From Tieghemostelium lacteum (taxonomy: Eukaryota; Evosea; Eumycetozoa; Dictyosteliales; Raperosteliaceae), in the NCBI GenBank assembly GCA_001606155.1, contig LODT01000051.1, positions 372,001 through 436,000 on the forward strand: 64,000 bases of DNA, given 5' to 3'. The position numbers and the translations under genes are program-made. Each line of letters starts with the position of its first letter. Within the stretch, counting starts at the first letter, position 1. The notes beneath the pieces were generated by a model. That model was given only the letters and a program-made list of their open reading frames with translations. It ran no database searches and had not been told where the DNA came from. This document shows positions 42,741 to 52,160 of this stretch, in pieces.

Positions 42741-44435
42741 ATGACATTGTTACCAAATTATTTAATAGTTCAAATTTTAAGGAATTTAATAAATTTTTGT
42801 CATAGGATTAAATATTTAAATTCATTTTTGGTTAGATTTACATTGGTCAGTAAAGATTGGAATCAAAATGTAATACCTAAACTTCATTGTACAAATACAT
42901 TAAATTATGAAGATGGGATTGAACAGTGCTCAAAGAGGCAATTTCAGAGAATCATAAAGTCTGGTGTAACATTTGAATTATCATTTATACCCAATAGAAC
43001 AGACACAGAGGATGTAAAGTATTTGGTGAAAGATCTAACTACAAAGTTATCAGGTGAAAGACTTTATAGAAATTTTGATGATTTTCCAAAAATCAAGTTG
43101 ATAAAATTATCAGTATATAATGATCTATCAGGTTTAGAGTTTCTAGATCACCAATACCTCATTGACAAAGGTATTAATCTTGATATTTCTGCTATACCAG
43201 ATCCCAAAGATACCCCTACGTTTTGTAGGACTTTATTAACATTACCTAATATAATCACTCTGTTTTTAATGGATATTCAACATTGTTTGAAATTTACCAA
43301 AGATTTCCCAAGCATATCTACACTGACCAACTTGACACTCTTCACAATTACATTTACCACCATTGAAGATTTCTATGCAATCATAGATAATGCAACTAAA
43401 CTGAATTTTTTAGATATTGAAAAAATAGACTTTTCAAAGGTCATTTCAAACCCATATGATAAGATTATAGAGAGAATTGTAAATTCACCATCCTCTAAAA
43501 CCCTAAATAACCTAAATCTCGGAAATTCTCAAGGTTCAATTTCATATAGTTCTATTCTAATGCTTATACAATATCTAGTTAAACTAACAAGATTGTCATT
43601 GTTTTCTGAAAAGTTAATAGTTGATAGTTACAATCAACCAACATCATCTGGTAAGATTCAATATATGAGTTTAGAATTTGACCAAATTGATAGTCCTACT
43701 TTTGATATGCTAGATATTTTCAGTCATTTTTCATTACTATCGCTTTCAATCTCACCAGGAACATTGTATAACAACGATCTTACCAAAGATTTCTGTTCCA
43801 GACCAATATTTAGAGATCTTTCTACACTCACAATTACCAGGTTATTAAATTGCACTGAAAATGAAGATTTTTCAAAACAAGAATCTCTCACCACATATTT
43901 TATAAATAAGGTTATAAGTGCCAATATAAAGTCACTGACTAGCATGTATCTATCTGGTGTAAAGGATGATTCTCCATTCATTTTCAAAGAATTCAAAGAA
44001 TCTCTACAAAGAAATACATCACTGACGCATCTGAATTTCAATCATATCGATATTGATAATTGTATAGAATTTCTAGAAAATTCACCTCCAACTATTAGAA
44101 AAATACAAGTGAAAATATTAGACATGTTAACTAGTAGTTTCAGTCGACTTATAAAACCACTACAAAATCATAAATATCTTTTATCATTTGATGTCAATAG
44201 ATGTTCAGTTTCATGTGATATCATTCCATTGTATTTGGAAATACTTAAACACAACAAAACATTAACATCATTACAATTTCCAACATCATATTCTAAAGAT
44301 GTAGTCACACCTGAACAATTATCCGAACTAAAAATAATTCTAAATTCCAATGACCAGATTAATACAATTAGAACTAATAATGATGAATTCCTGGCTTTAT
44401 TAACTAAATATATGTGTAAAGATAATTGTTATTAA
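42741..44435 (+). CDS. F-box/LRR-like protein, tandem copy A1
   Basis: Single exon, 564 residues. F-box-like N-terminus LPNYLIVQILRNLINFCHRI and VSKDWNQNVIPKLHC; then irregular leucine-rich repeats to the C-terminus. It is nearly identical to A2 (44819) and A3 (46933). It differs from both in residues about 85-110 (FIPNRTDTEDVKYL, LSGERLYRNFDD), but shares the TSSGKIQYMSLEFDQIDSP and SFDVN-CSVSCDII segments with A3 only. The upstream sequence with TTTTTTTGA runs and AACTACACAAAAGCAGGAAT is kept in A2. The frame is intact. A role in SCF-type substrate recognition is inferred from the F-box-like start only. Confidence 0.78.
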   Translation: MTLLPNYLIVQILRNLINFCHRIKYLNSFLVRFTLVSKDWNQNVIPKLHCTNTLNYEDGIEQCSKRQFQRIIKSGVTFELSFIPNRTDTEDVKYLVKDLTTKLSGERLYRNFDDFPKIKLIKLSVYNDLSGLEFLDHQYLIDKGINLDISAIPDPKDTPTFCRTLLTLPNIITLFLMDIQHCLKFTKDFPSISTLTNLTLFTITFTTIEDFYAIIDNATKLNFLDIEKIDFSKVISNPYDKIIERIVNSPSSKTLNNLNLGNSQGSISYSSILMLIQYLVKLTRLSLFSEKLIVDSYNQPTSSGKIQYMSLEFDQIDSPTFDMLDIFSHFSLLSLSISPGTLYNNDLTKDFCSRPIFRDLSTLTITRLLNCTENEDFSKQESLTTYFINKVISANIKSLTSMYLSGVKDDSPFIFKEFKESLQRNTSLTHLNFNHIDIDNCIEFLENSPPTIRKIQVKILDMLTSSFSRLIKPLQNHKYLLSFDVNRCSVSCDIIPLYLEILKHNKTLTSLQFPTSYSKDVVTPEQLSELKIILNSNDQINTIRTNNDEFLALLTKYMCKDNCY

Positions 44436-44458
44436 ATAAATTTAAAACCACACATTGT

Positions 44459-44732
44459 TTATGAAAATACCTAATATAACTACAATAGAATTAAAAAGTT
44501 TCAATTAGTTTATAATTAAAACTAAATTAAATTTCAAGTATTTAAACTTAGATTTTGTAACTGAATTAGATGATCTATTCCCATCGTTAATCTTTGTATT
44601 GATGAATATATCATTGGTTCCTACAAATGAATTGTAAACATTCTAGAACAATTCTCAAGTGAATTTGGTTGATCTTTAGTTTCTTTTCAAGCTGCCATAT
44701 CTCACTTAAATCAACTTTGAAATTTTCCTTAA
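44459..44732 (+). pseudogene. Relic 1: B-like gene 5' part fused to VPS9 gene 3' end
   Basis: The left half (44459-44576) matches the 5' coding part of gene B around 48711-49009, lacking about 190 bases in the middle. The right half (44569-44732) matches the last 170 bases of the VPS9 gene (41091-41264) and its 3' flank. The halves overlap in GATGATCT, present at the corresponding place in both parents. The VPS9 frame is broken by several small changes, so this is decayed sequence. It lies about 90 bases upstream of F-box copy A2. Confidence 0.85.
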
Positions 44733-44818
44733 ATATTAGACTTTTATTTCTATAATCAAATTTTTTTGATTTTTTTTGATTTTTTTGGATATCAACTACA
44801 CAAAAGCAGGAATATAAA

Positions 44819-46510
44819 ATGACATTGTTACCAAATTATTTAATAATTCAAATTTTAAGGAATTTAATAAATTTTTGTGATGAGATTGAATATTTAAATT
44901 CATTTTTGGTTAGATTTACATTGGTCAGTAAAGATTGGAATCAAAATGTAATACCTAAACTTCATTGTATAAATACATTAAATTATGAAGATGGGATTGA
45001 ACAGTGTTCAAAGAGGCAATTTCAGAGAATCATAAAGTCTGGTGTAACATTTGAATTATCATTTAGACCCGACATAACAGGTTCAGAGGATATACAGTAT
45101 TTGGTGAAAGATCTAACTACAAAGCTATCAGTTAAAGGACTTAATAGAAATTTTGATGATTTTCCAAAAATCAAGTTGATAAATTTATCAGTGTATAATA
45201 ATCGATCAGGTCTAGAGTTTTTAGATCACCAATACTTCATTGACAAAGGTATTAATCTTGATATCTTTGCTCTACCAGATCCGGATGATTCCCCTACCAT
45301 TTGTAGGACTTTAATAAAATTACCGAATATAATCACTCTGTTTTTAATGGATATTCAACATTGTTTGAAATTTACCAAAGATTTCCCAAGTCTATCCACA
45401 CTGACCAACTTGACACTCTGCAAAATTACATTTACCACCATTGAAGATTTCTATGCAATCATAGATAATGCAACTAAACTAGATTTTTTAGATATTGAAA
45501 AAATAGACTTTTCAAAGGTCATTTCAAACCCATATGATAAGATTATAGAGAGAATTGTAAATTCACCATCTTCTAAAACCCTAGAAATACTAGGTCTCAT
45601 AAATTCTCAAGGTTCAATTTCATATAGTTCTATTCTAATGCTTATACAATATCTAGTTAAAGTAACTAAATTATCATTGTTTTCTGGAAAGTTAATAGTT
45701 GATAGTTACAATCAACCAAGATTACCAGGTAAGATTCAACATATGAGTTTGGAATTTGACCAAATTGATAGACCTACTTTTGGAATGCTAGATATTTTCA
45801 GTCATTTTCCATTAGTATCGCTTTCAATCTCACCAAGAACATTGCACAATATCGATCTTACCAAAGATTTCTGTTCCAGACCAATATTTAGAGATCTTTC
45901 TACACTCACAATTACAAAGCTATTAAATTGCACTGAAAATGAAGATTTATCAAAACAAGAATCTCTCACCACATATTTTATAAATAAGGTTATAAGTGCC
46001 AATATAAAGTCACTGACTAGCATGTATCTATCTGGTGTAAAGGATGATTCTCCATTCATTTTCAAAGAATTCAAAGAATCTCTACAAAGAAATACATCAC
46101 TGACACATCTGAATATCAATCATATTGATATTGATAATTGTATAGAATTTCTAGAAAATTCACCTCCAACTATTAGAAAAATACAGTTGAAAATGTTAGA
46201 CCTGGGTAAAGGGAGTTACAGGTCACTTATAAAACCACTACAAAAGCATAAATATCTTTTATCATTTGATATCAAATGTTGGTTAATTTCATATGGTATG
46301 ATTCCATTGTATTTGGAAATACTTAAACACAACAAAACATTAACCTCATTACAATTTCCAACAACTTTGAGAGATGTAGTCACACCTGAACAATTATCCG
46401 AATTAAAAAGCATTCTAAATTCCAATGACCAGATTAATACAATTAGAACTAATAATGATGATATCCTGGCTTTATTAACTAAATATATGTGTAAAGGTAA
46501 TCGTTATTAA
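44819..46510 (+). CDS. F-box/LRR-like protein, tandem copy A2
   Basis: Single exon, 563 residues, one codon shorter than A1 and A3. The N-terminus LPNYLIIQILRNLINFCDEI is shared with A3. Distinctive stretches are KLSLFSGKLIVDSYNQPRLP and SFDIKCWLISYGMIP, whereas SMYLSGVKDDSPFIFKEFKE is shared with A1 but not A3. The frame is open throughout and changes between copies include many synonymous or conservative ones, so it looks functional. Immediately upstream lie relic 1 and the same 30-base leader as A1. Confidence 0.78.
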   Translation: MTLLPNYLIIQILRNLINFCDEIEYLNSFLVRFTLVSKDWNQNVIPKLHCINTLNYEDGIEQCSKRQFQRIIKSGVTFELSFRPDITGSEDIQYLVKDLTTKLSVKGLNRNFDDFPKIKLINLSVYNNRSGLEFLDHQYFIDKGINLDIFALPDPDDSPTICRTLIKLPNIITLFLMDIQHCLKFTKDFPSLSTLTNLTLCKITFTTIEDFYAIIDNATKLDFLDIEKIDFSKVISNPYDKIIERIVNSPSSKTLEILGLINSQGSISYSSILMLIQYLVKVTKLSLFSGKLIVDSYNQPRLPGKIQHMSLEFDQIDRPTFGMLDIFSHFPLVSLSISPRTLHNIDLTKDFCSRPIFRDLSTLTITKLLNCTENEDLSKQESLTTYFINKVISANIKSLTSMYLSGVKDDSPFIFKEFKESLQRNTSLTHLNINHIDIDNCIEFLENSPPTIRKIQLKMLDLGKGSYRSLIKPLQKHKYLLSFDIKCWLISYGMIPLYLEILKHNKTLTSLQFPTTLRDVVTPEQLSELKSILNSNDQINTIRTNNDDILALLTKYMCKGNRY

Positions 46511-46566
46511 ATAAATTTAAAACCATAATAATTTATTGCATTTTTAAAAATCATTGTAAAACATTG

Positions 46567-46870
46567 TTTATGAAAATACCTATTATAACTAAAATAGAAT
46601 TGAAAAATTTCAATTAGATTTTAATTAAAACTAAAATTCTATTTCAAATATATTTAAATTTAAATTATGTAACTGAATTAGATGATCTATTCCCATCGTT
46701 AATCTTTGTATTGATGAATATGTCATTGGTTCCTACAAATGCATTGTAAACATTATAGAACAATTCTCAAGTGAATTGGAATTAAATGGGATAATCAGTT
46801 CTTTTCAAGCTGCCATATCTCACTTAAATCAACTTTGAAATTTTCCATAAACAATTTATTTTATTTATTA
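46567..46870 (+). pseudogene. Relic 2: B-like gene 5' part fused to VPS9 gene 3' end
   Basis: Same chimera as relic 1, with the same internal deletion in the B-like half and the same GATGATCT junction (46681-46688). The VPS9 half is slightly better kept (GAATTGGAATTAAATGG is present here, lost in relic 1), but it is also frame-broken. Similarity to the VPS9 3' flank continues to about 46870. It lies about 60 bases before copy A3. The shared deletion and junction mean the two relics descend from one event and were copied together with an A gene. Confidence 0.85.
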
Positions 46871-46932
46871 AAATATCAATTACCATAGCCAATCTTTTTA
46901 ATTTTTTTTGATTTTTTTGATTTGGATATCAA

Positions 46933-48627
46933 ATGACATTGTTACCAAATTATTTAATCATTCAAATTTTAAGGAATTTAATAAATTTTTGTGATAAAAT
47001 TGAATATTTAAATTCATTTTTGGTTAGATTTACATTGGTTAGTAAAGATTGGAATCAAAATGTAATACCTAAACTTCATTGTATAAATACATTAAATTAT
47101 GAAGATGGGATTGAACAGTGTTCAAAGAGGCAATTTCAGAGAATCATAAAGTCTGGTGTAACATTTGAATTATCATTTAGACCCGACATAACAGGTTCAG
47201 AGGATGTACAGTATTTGGTGAAAGATCTTACTACAAAATTATCAGTTCTAAGACTTACTAGAAATTTTGATGATTTTCCAAAAATCAAGTTGATAAATTT
47301 ATCAGTATATAATTGCCCATCAGGTCTAGAGTTTCTAGATCACCAATACCTCATTGACAAAGGTATTAATCTTGATATCTTTGTTCTACCAGATCTGGAT
47401 GATACCCCTACCATATGTCAGACTTTATTAACATTGCCGAATATAATCACTCTGTTTTTAATGGATATTCAACATTGTTTGAAATTTACCAAAGATTTCC
47501 CAAGTCTATCTACACTGACCAACTTGACACTCTTCACAATTACATTTACCACCATTGAAGATTTCTATGCAATCATAGATAATGCAACTAAACTGGATTT
47601 TTTAGATATTGAAAAAATAGACTTTTCAGAGTTTATTTTAAACCCATATGATAAGATTATAGAGAGAATTGTGAATTCACCTTGTTCTAAAACACTAGAA
47701 ACACTAGGTCTCACAAACTCTCAAGGTTCAATTTCGTATAGTTCTATTCTAATGCTTATACAATATCTAGTTAAACTAACAAGATTGTCATTGTTTTCTG
47801 AAAAGTTAATAGTTGATAGTTACAATCAACCAACATCATCTGGTAAGATTCAATATATGAGTTTAGAATTTGACCAAATTGATAGTCCTACTTTTGATAT
47901 GCTAGATATTTTCAGTCATTTTTCATTAGTATCGCTTTCAATCTCACCAGGAACATTGTGCAATCACGATCTTACCAAAGATTTATGTTCCAGACCAATA
48001 TTTAGAGATCTTTCTGCACTCACAATTACAAAGCTATTAAATTGCACTGAAAATGAAGATCTTTCAAAACAAGAATCTCTCACCACATATTTTATAAATA
48101 AGGTTATAAGTGCCAATATCAAGTCACTGATTAGCTTGAATATATCTTGTACAAAGAAAGATTCTCCTTTCATTTTCAAAGAATTCAAAGAATCACTACA
48201 AAGAAATACATCACTGACGCATCTGAATATCAATCATATTGATATTGATAATTGTATAGAATTTCTAGAAAATTCACCTCCAACTATTAGAAAAATACAA
48301 GTGATAATGTTAGACCTGGTAACTAGTAGTTTCAGACGAATTATAAAACCACTACAAAAGCATAAATATCTTTTATCATTTGATGTCAATAAATGTTCAG
48401 TTTCATGTGATATCATTCCATTGTATTTGGAAATACTTAAATACAACAAAACATTAACATCATTACAATTTCCAACATCATATTCTAAAGATGCAGTCAC
48501 ACCTGAACAATTATCCGAACTAAAAAGAATTCTAAATTCCAATGACCAGATTAATACAATTAGAACTAATAATGATGATATCCTGGCTTTATTACCTATA
48601 TATATGTGTAAAGGTAATCGTTATTAA
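46933..48627 (+). CDS. F-box/LRR-like protein, tandem copy A3
   Basis: Single exon, 564 residues. The N-terminal third follows A2 (FRPDITGSEDVQYLVKDL), the middle follows A1 (TSSGKIQYMSLEFDQIDSP), and residues about 395-415 are unique (SLISLNISCTKKDSPF). Near the C-terminus it again resembles A1. The upstream leader lacks the CTACACAAAAGCAGG segment present before A1 and A2, so expression may differ. The frame is intact; function inferred as for the family. Confidence 0.78.
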   Translation: MTLLPNYLIIQILRNLINFCDKIEYLNSFLVRFTLVSKDWNQNVIPKLHCINTLNYEDGIEQCSKRQFQRIIKSGVTFELSFRPDITGSEDVQYLVKDLTTKLSVLRLTRNFDDFPKIKLINLSVYNCPSGLEFLDHQYLIDKGINLDIFVLPDLDDTPTICQTLLTLPNIITLFLMDIQHCLKFTKDFPSLSTLTNLTLFTITFTTIEDFYAIIDNATKLDFLDIEKIDFSEFILNPYDKIIERIVNSPCSKTLETLGLTNSQGSISYSSILMLIQYLVKLTRLSLFSEKLIVDSYNQPTSSGKIQYMSLEFDQIDSPTFDMLDIFSHFSLVSLSISPGTLCNHDLTKDLCSRPIFRDLSALTITKLLNCTENEDLSKQESLTTYFINKVISANIKSLISLNISCTKKDSPFIFKEFKESLQRNTSLTHLNINHIDIDNCIEFLENSPPTIRKIQVIMLDLVTSSFRRIIKPLQKHKYLLSFDVNKCSVSCDIIPLYLEILKYNKTLTSLQFPTSYSKDAVTPEQLSELKRILNSNDQINTIRTNNDDILALLPIYMCKGNRY

Positions 48628-48707
48628 ATAAATTTAAAACCATCGTAATTTATAGAAATAAATTAGAATTTTTTTATATTTCATTTTTGAATCAATGTTT
48701 TATAAAT

Positions 48708-50408
48708 ATGAATATGAAAATACCGAACACAACAACGATAAATATTCTAAATAATATAGTTAATATACGTCATAATGAGAAAGTAGTTTATTTAAATTCT
48801 ATAGAGTATCTATATGCATTTATTAGAAAGTTTACTTTGATTTCAAAAGAGTGGAATGAAAAAGTTATCCCTAAACTCTGCCCTAGAAATCCATTTATAT
48901 TAGACAATTACAATAGAATTGAAAAGTCTCAATTAGAGTTTTTAATTAAATCTAAAATACAGTTTCAGGTATATTTAAACTTAAATATTGTAAATGAATT
49001 AGATGATCTGAAAACACTGATAAAAGATCGTGTCTCAACTCTACACCTTTCCACAGTTCCTAATCACTTTGTTGTCACAGGTTACCCTAACCTGAAATCA
49101 CTATTATTATCAATTTCAGAATCTGATCAGTTAGAGGATTTAGATGATAAAAATCTAGAGAAACATGGTATTAAACTAGATCTATCTCTGTCCCCTAGTG
49201 ACGGGTTGGTAGATTCAAGAATACATGAATATATATTCAATATGAAGGCTTTATCATCATTTCAACTATACGATTACCACAAGGATTTTATAGTCTTGCC
49301 CAATGCCCCATTTTATAAAACTTTAAAATCATTGTCATTGATATCAGTTTTCTTTGATGAATATAATCATCTAGAACAACTATTCAAAAATCTAGAGATT
49401 ACAGAAGAAATTTATATTTCATCATTATCATTTATATCCTATCCCGAGAATATGAATGAAATGTTACTAGATTGTTTATCCAATATCAAAATTACACCAA
49501 CTATTAGTAATCTGACTGTAGAGGGTGTTACTGCTACACCATGGTCTTCACTAATTAAATTATTTAATAGTCTGGTCAGTTTAAAGAAATTTTCAATGTC
49601 CACCGAATGTTTTGAACCTGATAGTGAAGAATTACTAATTTCTCAACAAACATTGGACTTATTAAGCTTGGTTACATTTGAGCCCAGTACATGTATACTC
49701 CCAAAAATTAGTAGTCTAAAATGTAAATCATTAATCGTGTCCGACTTGTCAAATCCAGATATGATATTAGATGATTTATTCCCATCACCTCTACTTTCAA
49801 ATCTAATGGAATTTAAATTTCATAATTTAAATCAGTTTAACAGTTATTCGCATAATCTTTCGGAATTTTTCAATAGTTTGATTAGGTTTAATTCTGAAAA
49901 TCTAAAGTCCATAGAGGTTGAACTTGGGACCAATTTTTATGGCAACGCTTTAGTAGAGTCAATATCAAAAAATTCTAATCTAAAATGGCTTACTATCATA
50001 TCAAGTGATATAAATAGTCTGGTAAATCTATTGAAATCCTTGCCTCTTAGTATAGAGTATATTAAAGTTAATGTACTTCAAGTTCAAAAATTTGAAGATT
50101 TTAATACAATAGTACCACATTTACAATGCAACCAAAGTTTAAAGGTTTTTGTTATTGGTGATATTCAACCATCTATATTAACTAATAATATATCATATAT
50201 GCCAATGTGCATTGAAATACTAAGCAAGAATAACCATCTATCAACACTGATATTACCCTATTCCACTATGAGTACAGCAACCAATTCTGATTTGGAATCC
50301 TTAGAACACATTCTAAAATCAAATACGAACCTTTCCCATCTATATTCAAGTGATAAACGAGTGGTCTCACTAATGAATAAATATCTGTGTCTTGGTGGAC
50401 ACGAATAA
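48708..50408 (+). CDS. F-box/LRR-like protein, diverged copy B
   Basis: Single exon, 566 residues from ATG 48708 (a second Met follows at 48714). The F-box-like start is TTINILNNIVNIRHNEKVVY and LISKEWNEKVIPKLCP; leucine-rich repeats follow (LKSLLLSISESDQLEDLDDK, SLKKFSMSTECFEPDSEE). It is clearly paralogous to A1-A3 but much diverged. It is the parent type of the left halves of both relics, which match its codons for residues about 80-100. It starts only 80 bases after A3, so the genes are packed head-to-tail. Confidence 0.75.
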   Translation: MNMKIPNTTTINILNNIVNIRHNEKVVYLNSIEYLYAFIRKFTLISKEWNEKVIPKLCPRNPFILDNYNRIEKSQLEFLIKSKIQFQVYLNLNIVNELDDLKTLIKDRVSTLHLSTVPNHFVVTGYPNLKSLLLSISESDQLEDLDDKNLEKHGIKLDLSLSPSDGLVDSRIHEYIFNMKALSSFQLYDYHKDFIVLPNAPFYKTLKSLSLISVFFDEYNHLEQLFKNLEITEEIYISSLSFISYPENMNEMLLDCLSNIKITPTISNLTVEGVTATPWSSLIKLFNSLVSLKKFSMSTECFEPDSEELLISQQTLDLLSLVTFEPSTCILPKISSLKCKSLIVSDLSNPDMILDDLFPSPLLSNLMEFKFHNLNQFNSYSHNLSEFFNSLIRFNSENLKSIEVELGTNFYGNALVESISKNSNLKWLTIISSDINSLVNLLKSLPLSIEYIKVNVLQVQKFEDFNTIVPHLQCNQSLKVFVIGDIQPSILTNNISYMPMCIEILSKNNHLSTLILPYSTMSTATNSDLESLEHILKSNTNLSHLYSSDKRVVSLMNKYLCLGGHE

Positions 50409-50551
50409 AAAATAAACTTTATCAATATTGTATTTAAAATAAAGTAATCAATACATTAATGAAATATATTAAAATAAATAAATTTATTATGAAGAAAAAT
50501 CCTTCATTTTGTATTGATGAAAAAGTCTGTGAGATAGGTGTGAGGTAAGAT

Positions 50552-51292
50552 TTATACCCCACAAGTAAAGTTACCAGAAGAACATGTGACAGTGTTGGTA
50601 GTACTGCATGTGACTTTATTCAGGAATTGACATTCAATTTGTGAAGTGCTATCAAATGACTTACAATTTTGATTGTTATTGTAACAGAAGATGTCACCTG
50701 AGCCAAGACACTGAATAGCTGCTACGCTACTAGATAAATTCTCAACTTGTACCATACCAGTTGACGAATCACTCTTACATTTCAAATGATTCTTTTGTGG
50801 TGGTAAACATGCATATTTACTTGACATTACAATCTGATAATTACACACACTAATTTCTAAAGCACTTTGAATGATAGTTGGCTGACCTTCAGCACATTGC
50901 ATTTGAATATTTGTTTGTCTTGGTTGTCTATTAGCACATTGCAATCCATGTCCATAGGTAATTTGTGCACCTGTACCTTGAGTTAGTTTATTAAAAGTAC
51001 CAGCATTTAACATACCAGTAACTCTTAATGTGCTTCCAGCAATTTGACAACTACTAGCACCTGCCAAACCACCAGTTTGTGTTACACATGTAGGTGCAAC
51101 ATCGCAAATGTTATAAATATAGGTTGTATCTTTAGATGTATATGAATATTCATTCATAGTTGTTGAATAGTTTGCAGTCATTCTGGCATAATCAACACCT
51201 TTAAATGAGCATTGTGATAGTGATCCTTGTGCTGAAACTACACTTAAAATTCCAATAATAGACAATAAACAATTAAAAATATTTCTTTTCAT
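50552..51292 (-). CDS. Secreted MRH-domain (mannose-6-phosphate-receptor-like) protein
   Basis: Single exon, 246 residues with signal peptide MKRNIFNCLLSIIGILSVVSA. The body is one MRH-type domain: YIYNICDVAPTC, ITYGHGLQCANRQPRQTNIQ then MQCAEG, and ALEISVCNYQIVMSSKYACL, which place the Gln/Arg, Glu and Tyr of the sugar pocket in family order. The last 75 residues are Cys-rich (CLGSGDIFCYNNNQNC, VTCSSGNFTCGV). No transmembrane segment or ER-retention signal is seen, so it is probably secreted or delivered to lysosomes. D. discoideum uses methyl-phosphomannose signals on lysosomal enzymes, which might be the ligand, but I infer this only from the fold. Its 5' end is duplicated upstream. Confidence 0.75.
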   Translation of the reverse strand: MKRNIFNCLLSIIGILSVVSAQGSLSQCSFKGVDYARMTANYSTTMNEYSYTSKDTTYIYNICDVAPTCVTQTGGLAGASSCQIAGSTLRVTGMLNAGTFNKLTQGTGAQITYGHGLQCANRQPRQTNIQMQCAEGQPTIIQSALEISVCNYQIVMSSKYACLPPQKNHLKCKSDSSTGMVQVENLSSSVAAIQCLGSGDIFCYNNNQNCKSFDSTSQIECQFLNKVTCSTTNTVTCSSGNFTCGV

Positions 51293-52042
51293 TCTTTAAT
51301 GTATTTTAAAAATATGATGGACTAGTTATTTATATATTTTACATTTTCTTTGTTTTAAAAGAATTATATCAAAAAATCTTAATAAAAAATATCAAAATAT
51401 CTTTAAATAGATTGAAATTTCTAATTAAATCTACAAAATTACTTCTGAAGGGTAATAGAAGGTAACTGATTTCCAGATCATATAGCAACGCCAGATCATT
51501 AATTTGTATATAAACTCTTTAAAACCGTTTTTATTTGATTGATCTTTTATTATTTTTTATTATTCACCATATTTTATAAATATTTAAACTAAATTTGGAA
51601 ATGATTTTTGTCATTTTACCATAATCAACACCTTTAAATGAGCATTGATATAGTGATCCTTGTGCTGATATTACACTTAAAATTCCAACAATTGACAATA
51701 TACAATTAAAATATTTCTTTTCATTCTTTAATATATTTTAAACAATAAATTATTTATACATTTTTCATTTTCTTTTAAACAATTAAATCAAAGTATCTGA
51801 ATAAAATCTTTATTAAGATCTTAATCTTAAAGACTCGGTTTAAATTTTACCTGGTTAATTTTTATTTGGTTTATATTTGCCTACTTAAAAAATATAGAAG
51901 GTAAATGATTTCCAGATCCCTATAACAACGCCAGATCATTTATTTATTAAATAAACTCTTTAGAACCTTTATTTAATCTTTTATTTTTTATTCAACCTAT
52001 TTTATAAAAATTCATTTGGATAAAATTTGGAAATGATTTTTG
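51177..52042. repeat. Tandem direct duplication of about 433 bp
   Basis: Unit 1, 51177-51609, covers the first 38 codons of the MRH gene and 315 bases of its 5' flank. Unit 2, 51610-52042, repeats it in the same orientation. Well-kept blocks are ATAATCAACACCTTTAAATG, GATCCTTGTGCTGA, the start-codon region, AGAAGGTAA-TGATTTCCAGATC, AACGCCAGATCATT and AAATTTGGAAATGATTTTT at the end of each unit. AT-rich stretches between them have diverged with indels. Identity is moderate overall, so the event is not recent. Confidence 0.85.
51610..51735 (-). pseudogene. Truncated second copy of the MRH gene 5' end
   Basis: The minus strand preserves the signal peptide and first residues of the MRH protein: ATGAAAAGAAATATTTT at the start, then in another frame GILSVISAQGSLYQCSFKGV and DYGKM. 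One base is missing after the first 17 bases of coding sequence, and the copy ends at the duplication boundary after about 125 bases. It cannot encode the protein. Any promoter in unit 2 may still be active. Confidence 0.75.
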
Positions 52043-52160
52043 ATTAAAAAGTAATTGATTAAATATAATCTTAAATTTTCTTCTTAATTCTATAAAATTT
52101 CACAAGATTAATGAAATACATATAATTTTTTTTTTTTTTTTATTTAGAAAACACAAAAGA

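Noticed and set aside
43724-48542. Antisense frames of 60-105 residues repeated in A1, A2 and A3
   Set aside because: They recur because the sense genes are duplicated; codon pattern follows the sense frame and there is no start context or domain.
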